Source: Archangium violaceum Cb vi76 | Lineage (GTDB): Bacteria > Myxococcota > Myxococcia > Myxococcales > Myxococcaceae | Assembly (NCBI RefSeq): GCF_000733295.1 | Contig: NZ_JPMI01000075.1 | Location: forward strand, 50,240-114,239 | Reading direction: 5' to 3' | Length of the DNA: 64,000 nt | Part shown: in pieces, positions 34,478 to 42,602 of the stretch | Layout of the letters: every line of letters begins with the position of its first letter | Position numbering within the stretch: the first letter of the stretch is position 1 | Notes under the pieces: generated by a model | Told to the model about the DNA's origin: nothing | What the model saw: only the letters and a program-made list of their open reading frames with translations | Database searches by the model: none | Position numbers and translations under genes: made by a program

Positions 34478-36007
34478 ATGGTGGATGACCGTTTGACCCG
34501 TGCCGATGGCAGCAACCGCTCCGCGGTTCGCGCTGACAGCCCTCTCTTCGGCGAGCTCCTGCTCAAGCTCGGCATCGTCACGCCCAATCAAATAGAAGAG
34601 GCGCTCGCCCTCCAGTCCCTCAACGGTCAGCGTCTCGGCGAGGCCCTCATCTCCCTGGGCTACGTCACCCGCGAGCAGATTCAAGACGCGCTGGGCGAGG
34701 CGCTCGGCCTCCACAACGTCCCCCAGGGCTTCACCCCCGCCCAGCCCCCCCTCGGCGAGCTGCTCGTCGGCCTCAAGTACCTCACCGTCGCCCAGCTCGA
34801 CGAGGCGCTCGCCCTCCAGCGCCGCACCGGCCGCAAGCTGGGCGAAATCGTCGTCGAGAACGGGTACTGCACCTACAAGCAGCTCTACGAGGGGCTCGGC
34901 CTCCAGAACCGCGTCACCGGCCGCCAGGAGCCTCCCGCCCGCAGCACCCAGGCCCCGGAGGGCGGCCACCACCGCGTCATGGTCGTCGACGACAGCCCCC
35001 TGGCCACGGCCTTCGTCCAGGATGGGCTCGTGTCGCTCGGCTACGAGGTCATCTGCTTCCAGGACCCGTACGAGGCCCTGGAGCAGGTGGGCAAGGTGCA
35101 GCCCGCCATCGTCCTGAGCGACCTGGACATGCCCGGCATCGACGGCATGGAGCTGTGCCGCCGCCTCAAGGAAGGCCCCAGCCGGGCCATGCCCGTCATC
35201 ATCCTCACCGCCAACGACAACGACACCGAGCGCGTGAAGGGCCTGCGCGCGGGCGCGGATGACTACGTCAACAAGTCCGCCTCCATGGACGAGCTCGCCG
35301 CGCGGATTGAAAGCGTCATGCGCCGCACCGGCGAGACGGAGCGGATGCGCAAGCTCTTCGCCCGCTACACCTCCGACGCCGTCGTCGAGGAGATCCTCAA
35401 GAGCCCCGACTCGGTGGTGCTCACCGGCGAGAAGCGCGAGGTCACCATCCTCTTCGCCGACATCCGCAACTTCACCGGGCTCGCGGACAGTCTGCCGCCC
35501 GAGCAGACCGTGGGTGTCTTGAATCAGGTGCTGGGCGGACTGTCCGACGCGGTGCTCACCTGCGGCGGCACGTTGGACAAGTTCCTCGGGGACGGGCTCA
35601 TGGCCGTCTTCGGCGCGCCCGTGTTCCGCGAGGACGACGCGCTGCGCGCCCTCCAGTCCGCGAAGATGATGATGGCCTTCATGGTCGAGCTGCGCCAGCG
35701 CGCCGAGGCCGAGTGGGCCACCACCCGACAGGGCCGTCCCCTCACGCTGGAGCTGGGCATCGGCATCAACTCGGGCATGGCCGTGGCCGGCAACATCGGC
35801 GGCGCCATGCGCACCGAGTACACCTGCATCGGCGACTCGGTGAACGTGGCCGCGCGGCTGTGCGCCCTGGCCGGGCCGGGGGAAATCCTCGTTGGCGAGC
35901 GCACCGTGGAATTGCTGGCCGGCCACGAGTCGAACTTCGACGAGCTGCCCCCCGTGCGCCTCAAGGGCAAGCCTCACCCCGTGCCCCTCTTCCGCGCCCT
36001 CTGGTAG
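34478..36007 (+). CDS. MshEN-receiver-nucleotide cyclase protein
   Basis: This is a 509-residue protein. Four 24-residue LGE(x)L...GYVT..Q(I/L)..AL units in two tandem pairs (about 22-76 and 90-143) match the MshEN cyclic-di-GMP-binding repeats, with five-residue spacers SLNGQ and RRTGR. A receiver domain follows (VVDDSP, then Asp215 in SDLDMPG). A class III nucleotide cyclase domain begins near 318 ([39 protein letters not shown]). It would link c-di-GMP, phosphorelay and cAMP or cGMP signals. No ribosome site is obvious before the ATG at 34478. Confidence 0.85.
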   Translation: MVDDRLTRADGSNRSAVRADSPLFGELLLKLGIVTPNQIEEALALQSLNGQRLGEALISLGYVTREQIQDALGEALGLHNVPQGFTPAQPPLGELLVGLKYLTVAQLDEALALQRRTGRKLGEIVVENGYCTYKQLYEGLGLQNRVTGRQEPPARSTQAPEGGHHRVMVVDDSPLATAFVQDGLVSLGYEVICFQDPYEALEQVGKVQPAIVLSDLDMPGIDGMELCRRLKEGPSRAMPVIILTANDNDTERVKGLRAGADDYVNKSASMDELAARIESVMRRTGETERMRKLFARYTSDAVVEEILKSPDSVVLTGEKREVTILFADIRNFTGLADSLPPEQTVGVLNQVLGGLSDAVLTCGGTLDKFLGDGLMAVFGAPVFREDDALRALQSAKMMMAFMVELRQRAEAEWATTRQGRPLTLELGIGINSGMAVAGNIGGAMRTEYTCIGDSVNVAARLCALAGPGEILVGERTVELLAGHESNFDELPPVRLKGKPHPVPLFRALW

Positions 36008-36092
36008 GCGCGAGGGCCGGTGGGTTGACACGCAGTGTGTCCTTCCTTCACCCTGATCCGGACCCACTATCCGGTCGGAAGGGACTGCCATC

Positions 36093-36272
36093 ATGACGAA
36101 GGTCGAGAAGAAGTTCCCCCGCAGCAATGTCATCGAGCGTCAGAACGAGAAGGCCCGCGAGGTCCTCGAGCTGGACGAGGGCACCCTCGAGAGCGTGCGC
36201 GGCGGCAGCGCCAAGTACGGCCTCCCGCCCCCGGTGCTGGAGCTGGACCCCGTCATCGTCCGGGAGCCGTAG
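36093..36272 (+). CDS. Putative RiPP precursor peptide
   Basis: This is a 59-residue peptide. A charged helical leader (VIERQNEKAREVLELDEG) ends in VRGG at 35-38, a typical double-Gly leader boundary. The tail is SAKYGLPPPVLELDPVIV plus REP and has no Cys, Ser cluster or Asn repeat; its Tyr42-Gly43 pair is notable. The gene ends 29 bases before the radical SAM/SPASM gene. It could also be an unrelated small protein. GGAAGGGA lies about ten bases before the ATG. Confidence 0.68.
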   Translation: MTKVEKKFPRSNVIERQNEKAREVLELDEGTLESVRGGSAKYGLPPPVLELDPVIVREP

Positions 36273-36301
36273 TTTCTCTTCACCGTTCGCGCCCCCCGCC
36301 C

Positions 36302-37555
36302 ATGCCACCTCCGGTCGTCCAGCCCCGCACGGCCTATGCCGTGTGGGAGCTCACCCTGAAGTGCAACCTCGCCTGTGGACACTGCGGCTCCCGGGCGGGG
36401 GACAAGCGCAACGATGAGCTCTCCCCCGAGGAGGCGCTCGACCTGGTCCGCCAGCTGGCCGACGTGGGCATCCAGGAAGTCACCATCGAAGGGGGAGAAG
36501 CCTTCCTGCGTCCGGACTGGCTGGAGATCGCCCGGGCCATCACGGACGCCGGCATGCGCTGCACGATGACGACGGGCGGTTATGGCCTGTCGCGCGAGAC
36601 GGCGCGCAAGATGAAGGACGCGGGCATCGCCCATGTCTCCGTGTCGGTGGACGGCCTGGAGGCCACGCACGACCGCATCCGAGGCAAGCCCCGCTCCTTC
36701 TTCTTCTGCTTCCAGACGCTGGGCCACTTCCGCGAGGTGGGCCTGCCCTTCAGCGCCAACACGCAGCTCAACCGCCTGTCCGCCCCCGAGCTGCCCGCGC
36801 TCTACGAGCGTCTGAGGGACGCCGGCATCCGCGCGTGGCAGGTGCAACTCACCACGCCCATGGGCAACGGCGCGGACAACGCGTGGATGTTGCTGCAGCC
36901 GGCGGAGCTGCCGGACTTCTACCGGATGCTCGCGCGCATCGCGCGGCGGTCCCTCGAGGAGTCGCGCGTGGCGTTGGTGCCCGCCAACGACATTGGTTAC
37001 TACGGCCCGTACGACGACCTGCTCTTCGCGAGCGCGGGCAAGGTGTGGGCGGGCTGCAAGGCCGGCCTGTCCGTGCTGGGCATTCACGCGGATGGCGGCA
37101 TCAAGGGCTGCCCCACGCTGCCGTCCGAGTACGTGGGCGGCAACATCCGCAAGCAGCCCCTGGCCGATATCCTCGAGTCGCGTGAGCTGACCTTCAACGT
37201 GGATGCCGGTACCGAGAAGGGGACGGCCCACATGTGGGGGTACTGCGGAAGCTGCAAGTACGCCGCCGCGTGCCGGGGCGGGTGCAGCCAGCAGGCGCAC
37301 GTGCTCTTCGACAAGCGCGGCAACAATCCGTTCTGTCACTACCGCACGCTGGAGCTGGCCGGGCGCGGCCTGCGCGAGCGCGTCGTTCCGGGCAAGCCGG
37401 GAACGGGCCGGCCCTTCGACCACGGTGTCTTCGATCTGCTGGTGGAGCCGGTGGACGCGCCCTGGCCCGAGGACGATACCACCCACCGCTTCACCTACGA
37501 GCGCGTGCAGTGGCCCGCGGGTTGGGAGGCCTTCCCCGTGCCCCTGGGGGCGTAG
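36302..37555 (+). CDS. Radical SAM/SPASM peptide-modifying enzyme
   Basis: This is a 417-residue protein. CNLACGHC at 21-28 gives the CxxxCxxC cluster that binds SAM. The C-terminal SPASM region has GCPTLP, CGSCKYAAACRGGC and NPFCHY for auxiliary Fe-S clusters. This layout is that of maturases for ribosomal peptides. The candidate precursor is directly upstream. The chemistry cannot be told from sequence: the precursor lacks Cys, so a sactionine or other thioether is unlikely, and carbon-carbon bonds, epimerisation or backbone excision at the YG are open. No transporter or protease gene is adjacent. Confidence 0.9.
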   Translation: MPPPVVQPRTAYAVWELTLKCNLACGHCGSRAGDKRNDELSPEEALDLVRQLADVGIQEVTIEGGEAFLRPDWLEIARAITDAGMRCTMTTGGYGLSRETARKMKDAGIAHVSVSVDGLEATHDRIRGKPRSFFFCFQTLGHFREVGLPFSANTQLNRLSAPELPALYERLRDAGIRAWQVQLTTPMGNGADNAWMLLQPAELPDFYRMLARIARRSLEESRVALVPANDIGYYGPYDDLLFASAGKVWAGCKAGLSVLGIHADGGIKGCPTLPSEYVGGNIRKQPLADILESRELTFNVDAGTEKGTAHMWGYCGSCKYAAACRGGCSQQAHVLFDKRGNNPFCHYRTLELAGRGLRERVVPGKPGTGRPFDHGVFDLLVEPVDAPWPEDDTTHRFTYERVQWPAGWEAFPVPLGA

Positions 37556-37613
37556 CGGCTCGGACGCCTGCCCGGGTGCTTCGCTCGCGCGCGCCCTGTG
37601 GTAAGCCCCCACC

Positions 37614-38003
37614 GTGACGACGCCGCGCCGCCGCATCCATCCGATGGTCATCTTCCTGCCGATCGCCTTCGTGGCCCTCGGCCTCTCCGTGTGGCTCGGC
37701 CTGCGCGGCAAGCATGATCCGGGCGCCGCCCAGGTCCACGCCGACTTCGCCCGCATCATCGCCGCGCTCGAGTCCTACCGCGCCGACCACGGCTCCATCC
37801 CCGACGAGGGGGACCTGTCCTTTCTCGTGCCCAAGTACCTTCCCGCCGAGCCCTCGGACCCCTGGGGCCACCCCTATGCCTACGCCAGTGATGGGCAGCG
37901 GCCCTTCCTCCAGTCCTATGGGCAGGATGGGTTGCGCGGCGGCAATGGTCCCAACCAGGACCACACCAATCATGACGGCCATGCCGCCGTGGGGACCCGG
38001 TAG
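37614..38003 (+). CDS. GspG-like soluble domain with membrane anchor
   Basis: This is a 129-residue protein with an N-terminal membrane helix (VIFLPIAFVALGLSVWLGL) that lacks the type IV prepilin cleavage motif, then a domain like the C-terminal part of type II secretion major pseudopilins: LVPKYLPAEPSDPWGHPYAY and SYGQDGLRGGNG, including the calcium-loop-like end. It is not in a secretion operon. The start is a GTG. It may be an anchored pseudopilin domain with another role. Confidence 0.7.
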   Translation: MTTPRRRIHPMVIFLPIAFVALGLSVWLGLRGKHDPGAAQVHADFARIIAALESYRADHGSIPDEGDLSFLVPKYLPAEPSDPWGHPYAYASDGQRPFLQSYGQDGLRGGNGPNQDHTNHDGHAAVGTR

Positions 38004-38021
38004 GTACCCGAAGGCCGTAGA

Positions 38022-38054
38022 CCCTCACCCCAGCCCTCTCCCAGCGGGAGAGGG
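38022..38054 (+). repeat. Dispersed hairpin repeat (copy 5)
   Basis: A CCCTCACCCCAG tail is followed by CCCTCTCCC, a short loop and GGGAGAGGG. A partial copy follows 45 bases later. Confidence 0.9.
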
Positions 38055-38098
38055 GGTTTACGCGGATTCAGCCCTTGTTCCCCGGCACCATCACTCCG

Positions 38099-38122
38099 CT
38101 TCTCTCCCGGCGGGAGAGGGGA
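38099..38122. repeat. Dispersed hairpin repeat, partial (copy 6)
   Basis: The CTCTCCCGGCGGGAGAG stem is present with no CCCTCACC tail. It pairs with copy 5 to form a two-element cluster. Confidence 0.65.
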
Positions 38123-38248
38123 GGGGCGTCCTGGTGGGGACTCTCGTGGCCGGGGGCCTCCTGGCCTTTCGTGCAATGTCCATCCTCCCGTCGAGGGTTT
38201 TCCTCGAAGAGGGCATTCCCCTCCTCGCGCCCTCGGTGGGAGGCTGTC

Positions 38249-39610
38249 ATGGCCGTCGTGTGCGCAATCAACCTGACCGAAGCCTCGAGCCGCTCCGCCC
38301 GGGCCGCCGCCGCCATCGCCGCCCGTCTCGGTGAGCCCCTCTGGTTGCTCGGCTTCCCCAACACCGAGCACTCCTCACGTCCAGGCTCCCGCGCTCGCGA
38401 TGAGGCCCGCACCCGGCTCTCCGCCGAGGTCTCCCGCCTGCGCACCCCCGCGCTCTCCGTCGACGCCTGGCTGCTGGAGGGCCCTCCCAGCACCGTGCTC
38501 GTGCAGGACGAGCGCGTCCGCCACGCCCGGCTCCTCATCGTCTCCGCCGAGGGCTGGGGCCACCTCCCCGCCTGGCACCGCACCCCCGTCTACGAGCGGG
38601 TGGCCCAGCAGGCCCACGTCCCCGTGCTCGTGGTGCGCCGCCGGGGCGACGCCCTCATCGATTGGGCCCTCGGCCGGCGCCGTCTCCAGGTGCTCGTCGG
38701 CGTGGATGACTCGCGCGCCTCGGCCGCCGCCATCGCCTGGCTGCACGAGCTGCGCCGCGTGGGCGCCTGTGACGTCCTCGCCGCCTCCGTGTGCTCGCCC
38801 GTGGAGGAGCGCGAGCGTCTGGGCATCCACACTCCCGTGCACCTCGAGGTGTTGGACCCCGTGGTGCGCCGCATCGAGGTGTTGGATCCGCAGGTGGAGC
38901 GCGTGTTGTTGCGCGAGCTGCGCGAACGCGTGGGCGAATTGCCCGGAGAGGGCCGTCTGGAGTTGCTCCTGGAGCCCGGCTTCGGCCGCCCCGCGGATCA
39001 CCTGCTGCACGTGGCGCACGCGCATGCCGTGGACCTCGTCCTCGTGGGCAACCACCAGCGCGGCGGCCTCGCCCGGCTGTGGCACGGCTCCGTGTCCGCC
39101 GGCGTGCTCCGCCATGCCGAGCAGTCCGTGGCGTGCGTGCCCTCCACCCAGCCCACGGCCCGCAAGAGCGTCCCGCCTCGCAGCGTCCTGGTTCCCGTCG
39201 ACTTCTCCGAGGCCAGCTCCCGCGCCATCTCCCAGGCCCGCTCGCTCGTGCGCCCCGGCGGCCGCGTCCACCTGCTCCACGTGCACCGCCGCCGCACCGC
39301 CGACCGCTCCTGGGTGATGGACCAGTACGGCGTGGTGCCCGAGCCCCCTCGCGAGCAGTCCTCCGTCCTCGCGCGCCTTGAGGCCCTCGTGCCCCACGAG
39401 GACGGCGCCTCCGAGGTGCAGTGGACCCTGGAGGGCGTCACCGGCGACGACGTGGCCCGCGCCATCTGCCAGGCCACCGAGCGCGAGGGCGTGGACCTGG
39501 TGTGCCTGGGTACGTCTGACGCGCCGGGTCATTCCCACTACCTGGATGAAGCCGTGGCCCGCACCCTCGTGGAGCGCTGCCGCCGCCCCGTCGTGGTCCT
39601 CCACGCCTGA
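38249..39610 (+). CDS. Triple UspA-domain protein
   Basis: This is a 453-residue cytosolic protein with three UspA-like domains (about 1-135, 142-300 and 308-453). The third is the most complete, with RSVLVPVDFSEASSRAI and a final VERCRRPVVVLHA strand. The middle one carries VLVGVDDSRASAAA and LVGNHQRGG...GSVS, an ATP-binding-like loop, and the first is divergent. Three domains in one chain is unusual; one or two are common. GGGAGG precedes the ATG. It probably works in general stress response. Confidence 0.82.
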   Translation: MAVVCAINLTEASSRSARAAAAIAARLGEPLWLLGFPNTEHSSRPGSRARDEARTRLSAEVSRLRTPALSVDAWLLEGPPSTVLVQDERVRHARLLIVSAEGWGHLPAWHRTPVYERVAQQAHVPVLVVRRRGDALIDWALGRRRLQVLVGVDDSRASAAAIAWLHELRRVGACDVLAASVCSPVEERERLGIHTPVHLEVLDPVVRRIEVLDPQVERVLLRELRERVGELPGEGRLELLLEPGFGRPADHLLHVAHAHAVDLVLVGNHQRGGLARLWHGSVSAGVLRHAEQSVACVPSTQPTARKSVPPRSVLVPVDFSEASSRAISQARSLVRPGGRVHLLHVHRRRTADRSWVMDQYGVVPEPPREQSSVLARLEALVPHEDGASEVQWTLEGVTGDDVARAICQATEREGVDLVCLGTSDAPGHSHYLDEAVARTLVERCRRPVVVLHA

Positions 39611-39787
39611 CCCTCCCCGACAGGTTTTCCTCCGTCCCCCGTTGTTTTTGCAACTCCATGGAAATACTGGGGGATTTCCGCTTCCGGGGCCGGTTTCCAG
39701 GCCCCGGAGCCGTTGCGGGGTTCGACGGGAAACCTGATTTGCGTTAGGCTTTCCCAAAAAGCAGTCAACGACGGGGGAGGTCTGCCT

Positions 39788-40366
39788 TTGACACCGCGAG
39801 GGTACCGCGAAGAGGAGCTCGTAGCGAACCGCGCTTCGGTGCTCCTGAGCGGCGGCACGGAAGATGAGCGGCGCACGTGGGCGGCGACGGCGGCGAGGAA
39901 CTTTTCCAAGGAGGGGCCCCTGGTGGAGGTCCGCCAGACCGAGCAGGTCGGCGAGGCCCTCAAACAGCCCCGGGGGGTCGTTTTCATCCCCGATGTGGCC
40001 CGGCTGAGCATCCCCGCCCAGGGCCTCATCGTCCGCTGCCTCCAGACCCAGGAGGAGCGTCCCAAAATCGTCGTCGGCCTCTCCGGCGGCGTCGAGCAGG
40101 CCCGCACCAAGGGCACCCTGCGCGAGGACCTCCTCTACCGGCTCCACCTCGCCCAGGTGGACCTCACCACCGAGGGCATGCGCGAGCTCATCGCCCAGCG
40201 CCGCGCCCAGCTCGCCGCCGACGAGGCCGCCCGCAAGGCCGAGGCCGAGCGCCTCGCCGCGGAGAAGGCCGCTCAGCTCAAGGCCTCGGGCATCTCCATG
40301 AAGAGCTCGCGCATGCGCAGCAAGGTCGCTCCGCGCGCCACGTCACCCAAGGTGACTCGCAGGTAG
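39788..40366 (+). CDS. Degenerate sigma-54 AAA+ domain protein
   Basis: This is a 192-residue protein starting at TTG, with GGGGGAGG seven bases before it. The middle aligns with the sigma-54 activator AAA+ domain: GVVFIPDVARLSIPAQGLIVRCLQ in the Walker B to arginine region (quoted 39988-40050) and LREDLLYRLHLAQVDL. But Walker A is lost (LLSGGTEDERRTW), Walker B lacks the DE pair and no GAFTGA loop or DNA-binding helix is present. The C-terminal part is Lys/Ala-rich and basic (KSSRMRSKV). It is probably not an ATPase; it could interfere with or bind real activators. Confidence 0.68.
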   Translation: MTPRGYREEELVANRASVLLSGGTEDERRTWAATAARNFSKEGPLVEVRQTEQVGEALKQPRGVVFIPDVARLSIPAQGLIVRCLQTQEERPKIVVGLSGGVEQARTKGTLREDLLYRLHLAQVDLTTEGMRELIAQRRAQLAADEAARKAEAERLAAEKAAQLKASGISMKSSRMRSKVAPRATSPKVTRR

Positions 40367-40405
40367 CACGGCGGGCCCGCACGGGTGGAACCCGGGGCCC
40401 GGGCA

Positions 40406-40439
40406 CCCTCACCCTGTCCCTCTCCCGAGGGGAGAGGGG
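40406..40439 (+). repeat. Dispersed hairpin repeat (copy 7)
   Basis: CCCTCACCCTGT is followed by CCCTCTCCC, GAGG-type loop and GGGAGAGGG. It separates the AAA+-like gene from the convergent basic-protein gene at 40522. Confidence 0.9.
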
Positions 40440-40521
40440 AGGTGTCTCCGTGTGGCTTGAGGGGCTCTGGCACTCGGGGCCCCGGCACTCGGGGCTCCGT
40501 GGGGCGGCCTCCGGGGCCGGC

Positions 40522-41052
40522 TCAGTGTTTGTGCTTCTGGCCCCGCTTCGCCTTGAAGCCTTGTTCCGGCGCCGTGACCCGTTTGGGCGCCGTGGCCGAG
40601 GCCATCGTCTTGCGGCCCTCCGTCCGCGCCGTCTTGCGCGTCGTCCGCCGCTTCGCCGGGTTGGGCAACCGCTCCTCGACGTCCGCCGAGACGATCAGCG
40701 GCTTGGGCGCCGGCTGCGCCTTCTTGAGGCGCTCCTTCGCCGCCCGCGCCTCCTCCAGCACCCGCTCCGCCGTGGCCTGGACCTCGGGGGAGGGCTGCTT
40801 CTTCTCCGGACGGGTCCTCTCCGGTGGAGGCCGGTACAGCGCCGGCTCCCGCTGTTGGTGCGCCATCACCGAGTTCCCACGCCCCGGCCGCCGCGGCGCC
40901 TCCCGCTCCTCCCGCGGCAGCCACTCCCGCAGCCGGTCCAGGCTCCTCAAGGCCGCGGCCGTCCCCTCCACCACGAACCACACTCCCCTGGTGCCCAGCC
41001 GCAACGCCTCGTCCTTCACTCGTTCCACCAGGCGGGTCCCCATCGTCGCCAT
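40522..41052 (-). CDS. Basic, low-complexity hypothetical protein
   Basis: This is a 176-residue protein. The first 45 residues are a helical region (TRLVERVKDEALRLGTRGVWF). The remainder is Pro/Lys/Arg/Ala-rich with KRRTTRKTARTEGRK and a closing KAKRGQKHKH, like histone H1-type tails. It is likely to bind nucleic acid; no fold is recognised. GAAGGGA lies upstream of the ATG. It is divergent from the macrodomain gene. Confidence 0.6.
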   Translation of the reverse strand: MATMGTRLVERVKDEALRLGTRGVWFVVEGTAAALRSLDRLREWLPREEREAPRRPGRGNSVMAHQQREPALYRPPPERTRPEKKQPSPEVQATAERVLEEARAAKERLKKAQPAPKPLIVSADVEERLPNPAKRRTTRKTARTEGRKTMASATAPKRVTAPEQGFKAKRGQKHKH

Positions 41053-41202
41053 GTGTGTCCCTTCCCTGTCCGATGTCTTTCCGGCCAAGGTATGCATGTG
41101 GGGACAGCATGGAAGCACTGCGTCATCGTTCCGGCCGGCCGTGGGGCCGTCAGCCCCTCCAGCGCCCGTTCGTCCGCCCGGTCCCTCTCCCAGGAGCACT
41201 GA

Positions 41203-41739
41203 ATGACCCAGAACCCCTCCCGGCTGCTTCTCACCCAGGGCGACATCACCCGGGTGGACGCGGAGGCCATCGTCAACGCGGCCAATACCTCGCTGCTCGG
41301 GGGTGGAGGCGTGGATGGCGCCATCCACCGCGCCGCCGGGCCCGGCCTGCTCGACGAGTGCCGTACCCTCCGCGGCTGCCCCACCGGCGAGGCCCGCATC
41401 ACCGGGGGTTACAACCTCCCCGCCCGCCACGTCATCCACACCGTGGGTCCCGTCTGGCAGGGCGGCCACGAGGGCGAGCGCGAGACACTCGCGCGCTGCT
41501 ACCGCTCCGTCTTCGAGCTCGTCGAGCGCCAGGGCCTGCGCTCCGTGGCCTTCCCCTCCATCTCCACCGGTGCCTACCGCTTCCCCATCTCCGAGGCCGC
41601 TCCCATCGCCCTGCGCGAGATGCACGCCGCCCTCGCGCGTCTGCCCCAGCTCGAGCGGGTGACGGTGGTCCTCTTCAGCCCCGAGGACCTCGACGTGTAC
41701 CGCCAGGCGCTCGCCGCGCTGGGAGCAACCTCCTCCTGA
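41203..41739 (+). CDS. Macrodomain protein (O-acetyl-ADP-ribose deacetylase type)
   Basis: This is a 178-residue single macrodomain of the YmdB/MacroD branch. GDITRVDAEAIVNAAN (13-28) and LLGGGGVDGAIHRAAG (31-46) give the ADP-ribose pocket and the catalytic Asp, and FPSISTGAYRFP the distal loop. It likely removes ADP-ribose from proteins or deacetylates O-acetyl-ADP-ribose. GGAG lies before the ATG. It is convergent with SCO1. Confidence 0.92.
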   Translation: MTQNPSRLLLTQGDITRVDAEAIVNAANTSLLGGGGVDGAIHRAAGPGLLDECRTLRGCPTGEARITGGYNLPARHVIHTVGPVWQGGHEGERETLARCYRSVFELVERQGLRSVAFPSISTGAYRFPISEAAPIALREMHAALARLPQLERVTVVLFSPEDLDVYRQALAALGATSS

Positions 41740-41748
41740 TGACGGGGG

Positions 41749-42396
41749 CTACTCGCCGCTCTTCACCAGCCGGGCGGTGTCGAGCACCAGCCGCGCCACG
41801 TCGTCGTCGTGCTCGCTGTTGTAGTAGCCGCGAATCTCCCCGGTCCGGTCCACCAGCACGAAGTGCGAGCCGTGGAAGATGCTGGCGATGTCGCTCTCGT
41901 CCGCGCCCTCCTCGCGGCCCATGGCGATCTTGAAGCCGCCGACGATGGTGTCCTTGAGCTGCTGGTAGTCGCCGGTGAGGAAGCTCCAGCGCTTGGGGTC
42001 CGCGCCGTGCTTCCGGGCATAGTCGGTGAGGCGCTCGGGGGTGTCGTACTTCGGGTCCACCGAGAAGGAGACGAGCGCGAGCTCCCTGCCCAGCTCCGCC
42101 GTCTGCTTCTGCACGCCCGCCATCTTCCGGGTGAAGACGGGGCAGATGGTGGGGCAGCGGGTGAAGATGAAGTTGGCCACCCAGGGCTGGCCCTCGAGCT
42201 GCTTCAGGCCGAAGGGCTCACCGTCCTGGCGCGTGAAGGTGAAGGCCGGGAGCCTGCCGAGCCTCGGCAAGGGCTCCTCCCGGGGGCGCACCAGCCCCGC
42301 CACGAGCAGCACCAGACACAGGGAGACACCCAGCCCCACCCACAGGAATGCATGGGAGGAGCGCGGCGGATTCGGAGTCGGGACGTCGGTGGACAT
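41749..42396 (-). CDS. SCO1/SenC family copper chaperone
   Basis: This is a 215-residue protein anchored by one N-terminal membrane helix (VGLGVSLCLVLLVAGLV). Its thioredoxin-like domain has TRCPTICP (Cys81 and Cys85) and His178 in IFHGSHFVLVD, the three copper ligands of SCO proteins. It probably helps copper delivery to cytochrome oxidase CuA, or acts in thiol redox, at the outer face of the membrane. No oxidase genes are adjacent. Confidence 0.92.
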   Translation of the reverse strand: MSTDVPTPNPPRSSHAFLWVGLGVSLCLVLLVAGLVRPREEPLPRLGRLPAFTFTRQDGEPFGLKQLEGQPWVANFIFTRCPTICPVFTRKMAGVQKQTAELGRELALVSFSVDPKYDTPERLTDYARKHGADPKRWSFLTGDYQQLKDTIVGGFKIAMGREEGADESDIASIFHGSHFVLVDRTGEIRGYYNSEHDDDVARLVLDTARLVKSGE

Positions 42397-42602
42397 GGGG
42401 GCTGGCCCCGACTGCTAGCGGATGCGTCCCGGCCGCACAAGGCCGCGGGTTTTCGGGCCGCCTCCTTCCCCTCCGGGCGGCTTCAGGCTCCCCCAGGTGT
42501 CCGCTACTCCCACCTCGGAACGGCCTGCGCCGGACAGTCCACCGGTCATCCGCGAGCGGCCACCCTCGCGCTCTGCTAAGCCTGTCCGAGGGCAGGGGGT
42601 CC

